A DNA stretch of 13,975 nucleotides from CAYOXX01 sp964408025. Its GTDB lineage: Bacteria; Acidobacteriota; DATKUA01. Location: assembly GCA_964408025.1 (NCBI GenBank), contig CAYOXX010000087.1:1-13975 (forward strand), in the 5' to 3' direction. Below, in pieces: positions 1 to 6,917 of the stretch (position 1 is the stretch's first letter; each line of letters starts with the position of its first letter). Made by a program: the position numbers and the translations under genes. Below the pieces are notes generated by a model that saw nothing but the letters and a program-made list of their open reading frames with translations, was not told where the DNA came from and ran no database searches.

Positions 1-55
1 CTAAACGACTTAACGTCAAATTAGATTTTTTACCGCCCCGTCATTCTTGTCTGTC
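1..55 (+). repeat. Left copy of a 55-bp terminal inverted repeat
   Basis: Bases 1-55 are the exact reverse complement of bases 13921-13975. Identity stops abruptly at base 56. There is no transposase in the window and no target-site duplication can be seen. The length equals a common de Bruijn assembly k-mer (55), so the simplest reading is that both ends of the window abut inverted copies of a longer repeat lying outside it. Confidence 0.95.
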
Positions 56-267
56 GTCCGCCATGGCGTATCTGGGCGTATTCGACGGCGGGGGTCCACT
101 ACCGATCCCCGCTCCCTGCCGCAACCTTCGGACAAGCCGGCCCGTCGGCGACAAACTGTTTTTTCAAGATTCTGCACGAAGGCACTGGAAATCCCAACAT
201 ATCAATCACTTGGCCCCAATGCTAGCCAAGCCCAGTGAAATATTTGGGCGAATCGGCGAAAAAACCG
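56..267. other. Non-coding stretch with one hairpin
   Basis: I see no convincing gene here. The short open frames lack ribosome binding sites and recognisable products. An inverted repeat CTTGGC (209-214) / GCCAAG (225-230) with a 10-nt loop is present, without a T-tract. The stretch ends at the promoter-like sequence before the small gene at 321. Confidence 0.5.
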
Positions 268-297
268 TTGCTTTCTAGATAGAAGTTGGTATATACT
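268..297 (+). promoter_or_regulatory. Putative sigma-70 promoter of the small gene at 321
   Basis: TTGCTT (268-273) and TATACT (292-297) are separated by 18 bp. The -10 box matches the consensus at 5 of 6 bases and the -35 box at about half. It lies 23 bp upstream of a start codon that has its own GGAG ribosome binding site. Confidence 0.45.
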
Positions 298-320
298 TTA
301 CTAGAGGGGGCTGGAGAACC

Positions 321-578
321 ATGAACGACAGCGCCAGGGATAGCGCGGAGATTCGCACGCCGTCCCGCACAGACCTTACCGCTAACGAGCTGCGCCGCCT
401 GGCTTTGGGCGACCGGATGCTGCTGCTGGCGATAATGCGTCACCAGAGCGCCCGCCGGGCTCGTCGCGCGGCCGCTTCTATGTCCCCGGCGGAGCCGACC
501 TCGCTGCTGCAGCGTACGCACGACCGCGAGCCGGCGGATTGGGACACTGGAACCCTGAAGAGAGCGCTCAATTTCTGA
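321..578 (+). CDS. Small hypothetical protein, 85 aa
   Basis: I do not recognise this protein. It is basic and rich in Ala and Arg, with a probable helical centre around residues 21-53 (ANELRRLALGDRMLLLAIM onward). It has no cysteine, no clear signal peptide and no full membrane segment, so a cytoplasmic location is inferred. Coding potential is supported by a GGAG ribosome binding site (312-315) at suitable spacing, a promoter-like sequence at 268-297, and mostly G or C third codon positions, as in the clear genes of the window. It stands alone, about 175 bp upstream of larB on the same strand. It could still be a chance frame in GC-rich DNA, and homologues would be needed to settle that. 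Confidence 0.5.
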   Translation: MNDSARDSAEIRTPSRTDLTANELRRLALGDRMLLLAIMRHQSARRARRAAASMSPAEPTSLLQRTHDREPADWDTGTLKRALNF

Positions 579-700
579 GTTGGCCTCGACCCGAGCTCTG
601 ACCCGCGGAGAATTCCTTTTTGCCCGCCCGATCCGCCGGCCACGCGTTTGCGCGGCGCTAATCCCGCGACATGTCCGAACCGCAAGGCCTTCCTATACGT

Positions 701-706
701 TATAAT
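701..706 (+). promoter_or_regulatory. -10 box upstream of larB
   Basis: A perfect TATAAT lies 49 bp before the larB start. No convincing -35 hexamer is found at 16-18 bp upstream, so this would be an activator-dependent or weak promoter if it is used. The predicted transcript start is near 713. Confidence 0.4.
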
Positions 707-712
707 TAAGCT

Positions 713-746
713 CCCGATGTTGATCGTACACCACTCGGAGATCGGG
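713..746 (+). promoter_or_regulatory. Leader hairpin just before larB
   Basis: CCCGAT (713-718) and ATCGGG (741-746) form a perfect 6-bp inverted repeat with a 22-nt loop. It begins at the predicted transcript start and ends 8 nt before the ATG at 755. The right arm includes GGG, the only purine-rich run near the start, so the hairpin could limit ribosome access. That regulatory role is inference. Confidence 0.35.
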
Positions 747-754
747 ACGTCAGG

Positions 755-1510
755 ATGAACAGGGAACGGCTCAAGGAGCTGCTGGAGAGCGTACGCTCCG
801 GCGGGCTCGGCACCGAGGAGGCGCTCGACGCCCTGGCTCGGCTGCCGTACGAGGACCTCGGCTTCGCCAAGGTGGATCACCACCGGGAGCTGCGCAAGGG
901 ATTCCCCGAGGTGGTCTACGGGACGGGTAAGACGGCGGAGCAGGTGGAGCGGATCGTCGGCTCGCTAGCCACCGGCGGCTCGCCCGTGCTCGTGACCAAG
1001 AGCGACGAGGAGGCCTACGAGCGCCTGCGGAAACTGCACGATCAGGTTGAGTTCCACGCCGCCTCAGGCGTCATCGTCGTCAACCCGCCCGATGAGGCCG
1101 CCGCCATGGGCTCGGTGGCCGTGGTCAGCGCCGGCACCTCCGACATCCCGGTGGCCGAGGAGGCGGCGCTGACTGCCCGCGCCATGGGCGCCCGCGTGCG
1201 GACCATCTACGATATCGGCATCGCCGGGCTGCACCGCTTTCTCGACCACGCCGAGGAGCTTATGGGCGCGCGCGTGATTGTCGTGGTGGCCGGCATGGAG
1301 GGCGCTCTGCCCAGCGCCGTCGCGGGGCTGGTGAGCGCGCCGGTGATCGCGGTGCCCACAAGCACCGGCTACGGGGCCAGCTTCGGCGGGCTTAGCGCGA
1401 TGCTGGCGATGCTGAACAGCTGCGCCAGCGGCGTCGTTGTCGTCAACATCGACAACGGCTTCGGCGCCGGCTACTTCGCCGGTCTGATAAACAGGATCGG
1501 CGGTGAGTAG
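755..1510 (+). CDS. larB: LarB, pyridinium-3,5-biscarboxylic acid mononucleotide synthase
   Basis: LarB carries out the first step of nickel-pincer nucleotide synthesis: it carboxylates the pyridine ring of nicotinic acid adenine dinucleotide and releases AMP. The cofactor serves lactate racemase LarA and related enzymes. At 251 aa the length is normal for the family. The N-terminal part (about 1-115) is the LarB-specific domain with the YGTGKT segment (55-60). The C-terminal part is a PurE-like AIR carboxylase domain starting at AVVSAGTSD (122-130), followed by DIGIAGLHR (153-161), the PTSTGYG loop (201-207) and NSCASG with Cys223. By position Cys223 matches the catalytic cysteine of the family. 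No larA, larC or larE lies in the window, so partners must be elsewhere. The ribosome binding site is weak. The family call is firm. Confidence 0.9.
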   Translation: MNRERLKELLESVRSGGLGTEEALDALARLPYEDLGFAKVDHHRELRKGFPEVVYGTGKTAEQVERIVGSLATGGSPVLVTKSDEEAYERLRKLHDQVEFHAASGVIVVNPPDEAAAMGSVAVVSAGTSDIPVAEEAALTARAMGARVRTIYDIGIAGLHRFLDHAEELMGARVIVVVAGMEGALPSAVAGLVSAPVIAVPTSTGYGASFGGLSAMLAMLNSCASGVVVVNIDNGFGAGYFAGLINRIGGE

Positions 1511-1576
1511 CAGCTATTACAGCACCAACGAGCGGTCGGGGATACCCTACCGATGAACATCTTGGAATAGATAGTT

Positions 1577-2392
1577 ATGTTCGATAACCGCAAGAATGTG
1601 TCCGGGCCGAAGCTGCGACTGCCCTTCCCGGCCCGCCGCCACAAGCAGAAGCGGGTCTTCGACGTCGCCCTGGGCGAAGGCGAGAGCCCGGACGTCGCGG
1701 CCACGGCGAAGATGGTACGGCGCTACTTCGAGGGTCCGACGGAAGAGGAGCGCCAGCCAGTCAGGTACAGCATGCTGGGCTCCTTGGTGCTGATGATCGT
1801 CTCCCTCTACATCGTCTGGCCGACGATCATGGAGCACCTCGAGATCCAGAAGGAGCCCGAGGAGATCCACGCCATCGCTATGGGCGCCAGCCCGCCGCCC
1901 GCCGCCCGCAACGAGCGGCGCCGCGTCGTGCAGCAGGAGATGCGACCGATGCTCTACCCCGATCTGCGCGAGGTGCAAATCGTCAGCGACGAGGAGCTGC
2001 AACTGGACGTCGACTCGGACTGGAATTCGCTCGATGTGGACGGCCGCGTCTCCGGCATCGACACCGGCTACGGCTCCGGACTCGGCGGCCCGGTGATGAA
2101 CGCCGGCTACGGCGACGTGCCGGAGCCGGAGCTGATCTACCGCGTCGAGCCGGACTACCCGGATCCGGCGCGCACAGCTCGCTTGGATGGCCTGGTGATC
2201 CTGGAGGCGATCGTCAACACACGTGGCGACGTGGTCGACGTCACGGTGCTCCAGACCTCGCCGCCCCGCTTCGGCTTCGCAGAGAAGGCGGTCGAGGCGG
2301 TCTCACAGTGGAGGTTCCGACCCAGCATCTACAGGGGCCGACCCGTCAACGTCCGCATACGCTTCTCCGTCGAGTTCAACCTCCTCTACTAG
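1577..2392 (+). CDS. TonB C-terminal domain protein (energy transducer-like)
   Basis: The C-terminal region (about 185-271) is a TonB C-terminal domain: VEPDYPDPARTARLDGLV, then a VVDVTVLQTSP segment and AVEAVSQWRFRPSIYRGRPV, the usual beta-alpha-beta pattern with the WRFRP signature. Such proteins pass proton-motive force from the inner-membrane ExbB-ExbD complex to outer-membrane receptors. There is one membrane segment at about residues 64-82. The roughly 60 residues before it are charged and presumably cytoplasmic, which is far longer than the short N-terminus of classical TonB. The periplasmic linker (about 85-180) is acidic and Gly-rich rather than a Pro-Lys rod. No exbB or exbD adjoins. 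A GGA sequence about 10 nt before ATG 1577 supports the start. Its 3' end overlaps the convergent transporter gene by 17 bp. Confidence 0.8.
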   Translation: MFDNRKNVSGPKLRLPFPARRHKQKRVFDVALGEGESPDVAATAKMVRRYFEGPTEEERQPVRYSMLGSLVLMIVSLYIVWPTIMEHLEIQKEPEEIHAIAMGASPPPAARNERRRVVQQEMRPMLYPDLREVQIVSDEELQLDVDSDWNSLDVDGRVSGIDTGYGSGLGGPVMNAGYGDVPEPELIYRVEPDYPDPARTARLDGLVILEAIVNTRGDVVDVTVLQTSPPRFGFAEKAVEAVSQWRFRPSIYRGRPVNVRIRFSVEFNLLY

Positions 2393-3293
2393 CCCGGCTA
2401 TCGCCTCTCCTGGCGCGGGCGATCAGCAGGCCGGCGAAGATCAACGCGGCCGAGCCGAAGAACGCCAGCGAAAGGGTCTCCCGCAGCAGCAGCACCGAGA
2501 AGACGGCCACCAGAACGGGCATCGCGTACGCTGACATGGCGACGAAGGAGGCCGGAAGCTTCTTCAGGGCGAACTGGTAGCAGATGTAGCCGGCGAGCGT
2601 GCCCCCCAGAACGATGTAGGCTACCGAGGCAAACGCCAGGGGGGAGACGCGGTGCCACGGCTGCGCAATCGCGGGAGCGATGGTCAGCGGCAGCGCCAGC
2701 GGTAGGCCGAGAGCGAGGACCAGCGTGATTGTCCGCGTCGCGCCGATGCGCTCGACAAGCGGTTTGGAGAGAACGACGTAGAGGGCCCAGCAGAAGGCGG
2801 CGCCCAGCATCAAGAGGTCGCCCAGCAGGTAGCGGCTCTCGAACGTTATACCGTCCTCCGAGACCAGGATCACGGCCCCGACGAAGGCGATCCCGATCCC
2901 GGCGATCCGCGACAGCCCGATCCGCTCGCCGATGAGCAGGAACGCCATGATGGCGACGAAAATCGGGATCAGCACGTAGACCAGGGCCGCGTGGGCCGGC
3001 GTTGTGTACTTGAGGGCGAACTGAAACAGCAGCATGTCGCCGGTCACGGCCAGCAGGGCGAGCGGCAGGCCCTGGCGCCAGTATGGCAGAAGCGACCTCG
3101 GCGATTCCCTCCTGACCAGCAGTACCAGCAGGCAAAGCGGAACGGTGAAAACAAGCCTCACCAGCAGCAGGGCGAGGGGGTCGATCTCCCCCACGGCTAC
3201 CTTGGTCGGGATGTAGTTGAACGCCCAGAAGAGGCAGGCGGCGGCAATCGCCGCGGTGCCGACTGCAATCCCGTCTCCACTCCGCTCCCCCAT
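2376..3293 (-). CDS. EamA/DMT-superfamily inner-membrane transporter, 305 aa
   Basis: This is a hydrophobic protein with about ten predicted membrane helices in two homologous five-helix halves, the normal build and length (about 300 aa) of EamA-family drug/metabolite exporters. The first half begins with AACLFWAFNYIPTKVAV and ends near VGAVILVSED. The second half begins with GDLLMLGAAFCWALYVVLSK and includes LGGTLAGYICYQFALKKLPASFVA and the late PVLVAVFSVLLLRET segment typical of the family. A polar Arg-rich tail follows. The substrate cannot be predicted; family members export amino acids, nucleosides or other metabolites. The gene stands alone, converging on the TonB-domain gene with a 17-bp overlap. 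The start at 3293 has no strong ribosome binding site, so the exact N-terminus is less certain than the family. Confidence 0.85.
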   Translation of the reverse strand: MGERSGDGIAVGTAAIAAACLFWAFNYIPTKVAVGEIDPLALLLVRLVFTVPLCLLVLLVRRESPRSLLPYWRQGLPLALLAVTGDMLLFQFALKYTTPAHAALVYVLIPIFVAIMAFLLIGERIGLSRIAGIGIAFVGAVILVSEDGITFESRYLLGDLLMLGAAFCWALYVVLSKPLVERIGATRTITLVLALGLPLALPLTIAPAIAQPWHRVSPLAFASVAYIVLGGTLAGYICYQFALKKLPASFVAMSAYAMPVLVAVFSVLLLRETLSLAFFGSAALIFAGLLIARARRGDSRASRGG

Positions 3294-3727
3294 CAGGTAA
3301 AGATAAACAAATCAGCGGCGGCCTACAAGGTCGCGAATTCAACCAGCGAACCTTCACTGTCCTTAGATTGCCTAAAACGCCACGCTCCGACCGCGTTTCG
3401 GGGCCGTCAACATCTCCGATGGGCTGAGTGATGCGAACGACAAATCAAGCAACAGTAGGGGGTAGGGGCGGGACTGCTCTATCCGGCAGCCTTTCATGGA
3501 TAGGGGCGGCCTGAACTTGTCCGCCGGAACCTGCTTGTCCGACGAAGCTTCAGCGTAGTCGGAGGCGGAAGCGGATGCCGCCCTCGATGTGTCCCAGTAA
3601 ACGTTCGGGCTTCCGCCGCGACGGATTATGCCGTCCGCTTCCATCATCGTACTCGCCATATCCTTCTATACTAGTGCAACCACTACTTATGGTGGCCATG
3701 TCATGGCCGGCAATCACAATGTAGTGC
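3294..3727. other. Long non-coding stretch upstream of the methyltransferase pair
   Basis: No supported gene lies in this stretch, and the base composition is lower in GC than the flanking genes. The open frames here lack good ribosome binding sites and have protein compositions that look like noise. It contains an inverted repeat CTATCC (3479-3484) / GGATAG (3498-3503) and, near its right end, a 15-bp palindrome described separately. A decayed gene, for example a lost nuclease partner, cannot be excluded, but I see no remnant motif. Confidence 0.5.
3694..3708. promoter_or_regulatory. 15-bp perfect palindrome, candidate operator of the methyltransferase operon
   Basis: GGCCATG-T-CATGGCC is a perfect palindrome with 7-bp arms, ending 19 bp before the -35 box of the methyltransferase promoter. 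That position suits binding of a dimeric regulator. An adjacent weaker pair, CCAC (3680-3683) / GTGG (3692-3695), overlaps its left edge. No regulator gene is adjacent, so the function is inference. Confidence 0.4.
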
Positions 3728-3756
3728 TTGCAACAGATTGGGCTAAATGGTATAAT
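3728..3756 (+). promoter_or_regulatory. Sigma-70-type promoter of the methyltransferase operon
   Basis: TTGCAA (3728-3733), a 17-bp spacer and a perfect TATAAT (3751-3756). The predicted transcript start is near 3763, giving a short leader of about 32 nt with a GGGGAG ribosome binding site (3782-3787). Confidence 0.7.
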
Positions 3757-3794
3757 ATCAAGGTTTTACGGCGGTCTCTGCGGGGAGAATTAGT

Positions 3795-5042
3795 ATGGAT
3801 TCGCTCTGCCTGCAGGAGCGCCTGGCGAGCGCAAAGAGCGGCAACCGCCTCGGTATTCACTCCTTCCACCGTTTCTTCGGCAAGCTGATCCCCGCCATCC
3901 CAGCCTCCGCCATCGAGCTCTTCACCGAGCCGGGCGACCTGGTCTTCGACCCGTTCTGCGGCTCCGGCACGACGCTGGTGGAGGCGCTTGTCCGGGGTCG
4001 CGACGCCGTCGGCATCGACATCAATCCCCTGGCCGTTCTCATTTCGCGCGTCAAGACTACCCGCAGCGACCCCGAAGCCCTGCGCCTGGCGGCCAAGCGG
4101 GCCCTGCGAGAGGGGCGGGTGATCCTCGAAAACGGCCTGCCCGAGCCGCCCTACTGCATAAACATCCACCACTGGTACCGCCCCGGCGCCATCCGCGAGC
4201 TGGCGGCGCTGCACGCGGCGGTAGGCGAGGAGCCGGATGAGAGGGCGCGCGACTTCCTGTCCGCGGTACTGAGCGCCGTCAACCGCAACGTCTCCAATGC
4301 CGACCCGCAGCACGTCTTCCCGGGCTACAGCAAGCGGCTGCGCAGGCTGGACGCAGAGCGTGGCCGGATAATAGACGTCTTCCAGACCTTCGCCCGGGGT
4401 GTCGACAAGCGGATCGGCTACCTCGAGGACCTGAACGGCAAGTTGAACAACGGCGCCCGGGCCACAGTGCTGCTGGCCAGCGCCGACGAGCCGCCAGCGC
4501 TCGGGCGCCCGGTCGACTTTGTGGTGACCAACCCGCCCTACGTCAGCAGCGTGCGCTACCTCGAGACGCTGAAGCTGGAGATGAGCTGGGCCGGCTTCAT
4601 CTCCGGCCCGGAGGAGTACCGTGAGCTCGACCGCCGCCAGTTCGGCAGCGAGCGCTTCGGCGTCGACGAGACCCGCCGATTCCTGCCCTCGGGCGACGAC
4701 CTCGCAGACGCCATAGCCCGGCGGCTGCACAGCTCCGGCCAGGGCAAGATGGGCCGCACGGTTTGCCTCTTCTTCAGGCGCATGGGGCGGGCCGTGGGAT
4801 CGTGGGACCGGCTGCTGCGGGCGGGCGGGCGGATTGTCCTGAAGCTCAGCCCCAGCCGCGTGCGGGGCGAGGTGGTGCCGACCCAGGAGATCGTGGCCGC
4901 CATGTTGCGGCGCCTGGGCTACCGCATCGAGGAGGAGTTCGAGGACGCGTACAATCCCAACAGCCGCTCGCTGCTGATGTCGCGCAACTACTACAGCGGC
5001 CGCCTCGACAGCGACCGCATCCTGGTCGCCAGGAAGCCCTGA
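3795..5042 (+). CDS. DNA methyltransferase of the N4-cytosine/N6-adenine amino-MTase type, 415 aa
   Basis: Motif I, DPFCGSGTT (52-60), forms the S-adenosylmethionine pocket. GIDINPLAVLISRVKT (73-88) follows in the usual place for binding the cofactor ribose, and the catalytic motif NPPY is at 246-249. The preceding HRFFGKLIPAIP segment (25-36) is typical of amino-methylases in which motif I comes before the catalytic motif. The roughly 150 residues between the motifs could hold the target-recognition region. NPPY occurs in both N4-cytosine and N6-adenine enzymes, so the modified base is open. A tRNA guanine N2-methylase of the Trm11 type is an alternative, but there is no THUMP-like N-terminal domain. 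The start is fixed by GGGGAG at 7-nt spacing and a good promoter. The stop overlaps the start of the next methyltransferase gene by one base, implying translational coupling. No restriction nuclease is adjacent. Confidence 0.8.
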   Translation: MDSLCLQERLASAKSGNRLGIHSFHRFFGKLIPAIPASAIELFTEPGDLVFDPFCGSGTTLVEALVRGRDAVGIDINPLAVLISRVKTTRSDPEALRLAAKRALREGRVILENGLPEPPYCINIHHWYRPGAIRELAALHAAVGEEPDERARDFLSAVLSAVNRNVSNADPQHVFPGYSKRLRRLDAERGRIIDVFQTFARGVDKRIGYLEDLNGKLNNGARATVLLASADEPPALGRPVDFVVTNPPYVSSVRYLETLKLEMSWAGFISGPEEYRELDRRQFGSERFGVDETRRFLPSGDDLADAIARRLHSSGQGKMGRTVCLFFRRMGRAVGSWDRLLRAGGRIVLKLSPSRVRGEVVPTQEIVAAMLRRLGYRIEEEFEDAYNPNSRSLLMSRNYYSGRLDSDRILVARKP

Positions 5043-6103
5043 TGCCCTCCGCCGCCGTCCGCAACGTCAACGTGATGCGCTACATGGGCAACAAGCGCCG
5101 CCTGCTGCCCCGCATCGTCGACGCCGTCTCCGCCCTCTCTTCCCCCGGCGACCTGGTGGTCGACCTGATGGGCGGCACCCACTGCGTCGGCTCCGCCCTG
5201 GCCGAGCGCAACCGCGTTGTGGCCAACGACGTCGGCGTCTACACCCTGCCGATCGGCCGCGCGCTCCTGCAGCGGCCGCGCGGCTTCGATCCCGATGCTT
5301 ACCTTTCTCTCGTCGCCGCGGCGGCCGCCGAAAATCGCGCCGCCGGCATCTTCACCTTCTTCCAGACCCACTACAAGAACACCTACTTCAGCCCCCGCCA
5401 GTGCGGCGAGATCGACGACCTGCGCTACGCCGTCGAGGCCCTCGACGTCGAGGACCGCTACGCCGCCGACCTGGCGCTGGCGGCGCTGATCAGCGCCATG
5501 TGCTACGCCCAGAGCACGCCGGGGCACTTCGCCCAGTTCATGCCCGCCGGCCACGAGCGCGTGCAGACGCTGCGGGCCATCGGTATCACCGAGGAGTTCA
5601 GCGAGCGCTTCCGCCACTGGCCGATCGCAGCGGCCTCGCGCTCCCACACGGTTCTGGCCGAGGACTGGCGGGTCGTTTTCGCCGCCGGCTTTGCCGATGG
5701 GGCGCGCGTCATCTACGTCGACCCGCCATACAACGGCGAGCAGTACAGCCGCTTCTACCACCTGCTGGAAACCCTGGTGCGCTACGACGGCCCCGAGCTG
5801 CGGCACAAGGCGCGCTACCGCGTCGGGCGCTTCAAGAGCAGCTTCTGCTACCACCGCACGGTCGAGGACGAATTCCGCGAGCTCTTCCGGCGCTGCGCCG
5901 ACGCCTGCGACGCCGACATCGTCCTCAGCTACAGCTCCACGGGGCTGGTGGAGGCGGAACGGTTCGCGCACCTGTGCTGTCAAACATACGGCGTCGAGCG
6001 GATCGAGGAGATAGACCACGCGCACTCGACGCAGGGCAAGGGCCTGAAAGGCGGCGTGCGGGAGCTGCTGATCACCTTCCGGCGGGGCCGGTCGGAAGCG
6101 TGA
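5042..6103 (+). CDS. D12-class adenine-specific DNA methyltransferase (COG3392-like), 353 aa
   Basis: The N-terminal YMGNK (14-18) is the D12/Dam-family cofactor motif. Motif I is DLMGGTHCVG (41-50), an unusual form lacking the common FxGxG. VVANDVG (59-65) follows, and the catalytic motif DPPYNGEQYSRFYHLLETL starts at residue 227 (DPPY 227-230). DPPY in this family transfers a methyl group to the N6 of adenine. A TDP-like segment near 120 (FQTHYKNTYFSPRQCGEIDD) may belong to target recognition. I chose ATG 5042 because it overlaps the upstream TGA; ATG 5075 (MRYMGNK) is an alternative giving 342 aa. The longer open frame back to 4763 runs inside the previous gene and is rejected. With its partner it could modify the two strands of an asymmetric site, as pairs of methylases do in type IIS systems; that is inference. 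Confidence 0.85.
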   Translation: MPSAAVRNVNVMRYMGNKRRLLPRIVDAVSALSSPGDLVVDLMGGTHCVGSALAERNRVVANDVGVYTLPIGRALLQRPRGFDPDAYLSLVAAAAAENRAAGIFTFFQTHYKNTYFSPRQCGEIDDLRYAVEALDVEDRYAADLALAALISAMCYAQSTPGHFAQFMPAGHERVQTLRAIGITEEFSERFRHWPIAAASRSHTVLAEDWRVVFAAGFADGARVIYVDPPYNGEQYSRFYHLLETLVRYDGPELRHKARYRVGRFKSSFCYHRTVEDEFRELFRRCADACDADIVLSYSSTGLVEAERFAHLCCQTYGVERIEEIDHAHSTQGKGLKGGVRELLITFRRGRSEA

Positions 6104-6144
6104 GGCGATAGGGCGTTGGGCAGTGAGCGGGCGTGCCGCGGCTC

Positions 6145-6153
6145 TGCTATAAT
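6145..6153 (+). promoter_or_regulatory. Extended -10 promoter of the secreted protein at 6182
   Basis: TGC directly precedes a perfect TATAAT (6148-6153), making an extended -10 element that can work without a good -35 box. The predicted transcript start is near 6160, giving a leader of about 22 nt that carries GGGAGG (6169-6174). Confidence 0.55.
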
Positions 6154-6181
6154 GGTAGGCGAGCAGCCGGGAGGCTTGGTT

Positions 6182-6610
6182 ATGCGCATCGCCATCGCAA
6201 CCGCACTCTTTGTTACGGCGGCCCTCACCGCGGCGCAGGCGCAGGAGAACACGCTGCTAGACGCGCACGTCGGCGAATGGGCCGCATACACAACCTCTAG
6301 CGGCTCGATGCAGGAGCGGCACACGGTCGTCGCCCGGCGGCGCCAGGTGGTGGTCGTCCGCGTCGACGAGATCATCCACGGCAGGGTCATCACCAGCCGC
6401 ACCGAGACCCACCGCATCAACGATCCCGATTTCCTCCAGGGTGCCGAGGGCCAGGAGCAGGTCACCGCCAGCGGGCGAACCTACAACTGCACCGTCGTGC
6501 GCCGGGGCAACCGAACATTCTTCTATTCAAACCAGGTTCCCGTGACCGGCCTGGTGCTGATGCGGCGTGACGGAAACCCTGTAAAGCAGGTTGTGAACTT
6601 CGGCATCTGA
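6182..6610 (+). CDS. Small secreted hypothetical protein, 142 aa
   Basis: The N-terminus is a clear Sec signal peptide (MRIAIATALFVTAALTAAQA) with likely cleavage after residue 20 or 21, so the mature protein is periplasmic or extracellular. The mature part is about 120 residues, rich in Val, Thr and Arg with alternating hydrophobic positions (RRQVVVVRVDEIIHGRVITSR), suggesting a small beta-rich domain. There is a single cysteine (YNCTVV) and no lipobox, catalytic motif or membrane segment. I do not recognise the family. ATG 6182 is chosen over the upstream ATG at 6116 because it begins the signal peptide and follows GGGAGG at 7-nt spacing, and because the extended -10 promoter lies between the two. 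It stands alone, 78 bp after the methyltransferase pair, with its own promoter. Confidence 0.75.
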   Translation: MRIAIATALFVTAALTAAQAQENTLLDAHVGEWAAYTTSSGSMQERHTVVARRRQVVVVRVDEIIHGRVITSRTETHRINDPDFLQGAEGQEQVTASGRTYNCTVVRRGNRTFFYSNQVPVTGLVLMRRDGNPVKQVVNFGI

Positions 6611-6868
6611 ACCTTCAGGTCCACCGGGGGAGCGCGTACACACGAATTCGTGAAAGAATTCTCAATTTATTAATCATCCAAACAATCCGCAGTGAATGTG
6701 GACTCGGGTAAACCGAGGTAGTGGAACATACCCCGCTTTACCTAGTATATCGCCGAAAGAGGCGGTTTTCCGGCACATTTCCGGCCCCCGCCCAGCGATG
6801 CGGAGCGACATCGGCCCCGCGCTCTCGGCCAAGCCCGCAAACCGATACAAAATGACCGGTATTTGACC
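6611..6868. other. Intergenic region with several inverted repeats
   Basis: No gene is seen. The region holds a 12-bp palindrome CACGAATTCGTG (6641-6652), nested inverted repeats at 6703-6742, a short stem CGCC-GAAAGA-GGCG followed by GTTTT (6751-6769) that may act as a weak terminator, and CGATG (6796-6800) / CATCG (6809-6813). It separates the secreted-protein gene from the por promoter. Confidence 0.5.
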
Positions 6869-6897
6869 TTGACTTCACCATATGCGCATTCTATCTT
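6869..6897 (+). promoter_or_regulatory. Sigma-70-type promoter of the por operon
   Basis: TTGACT (6869-6874), a 17-bp spacer and TATCTT (6892-6897). The -35 box matches consensus at 5 of 6 bases and the -10 box at 4 of 6. TTGAC is tandemly repeated (6863-6867 and 6869-6873). The predicted start near 6904 leaves an 83-nt leader and lies downstream of the upstream ATG at 6882, which argues against that ATG as the porG start. Confidence 0.6.
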
Positions 6898-6899
6898 TT

Positions 6900-6917
6900 A
6901 TTGGGCCTCCTCCCAAT
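6900..6917 (+). promoter_or_regulatory. Inverted repeat at the por transcript start
   Basis: ATTGGG (6900-6905) and CCCAAT (6912-6917) flank CCTCCT. That loop is complementary to purine-rich runs downstream, GGAGG (6920-6924) and the AGAGGAG of the porG ribosome binding site (6975-6981). It could be an operator or part of a leader structure; no function is shown. Confidence 0.3.

Noticed and set aside
63..278. Short open frames at the left end
   Set aside because: No ribosome binding site, no recognisable protein pattern, and they overlap the repeat and promoter region.
440..883. 147-aa minus-strand open frame
   Set aside because: It runs antisense to the small gene and the start of larB and has a low-complexity composition typical of shadow frames in GC-rich DNA.
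3372..3659. 95-aa minus-strand open frame upstream of the methyltransferases, considered as a lost nuclease or regulator
   Set aside because: No ribosome binding site, no domain-like pattern and no helix-turn-helix or nuclease motif.
4763..5041. N-terminal extension of the second methyltransferase
   Set aside because: It lies inside the first methyltransferase gene in another frame and has shadow-like composition; the conserved YMGNK motif begins after 5042.
6641..6770. tRNA, T-box or known riboswitch in the region before por
   Set aside because: No cloverleaf, T-box sequence or recognised aptamer core could be found by eye; only simple inverted repeats.
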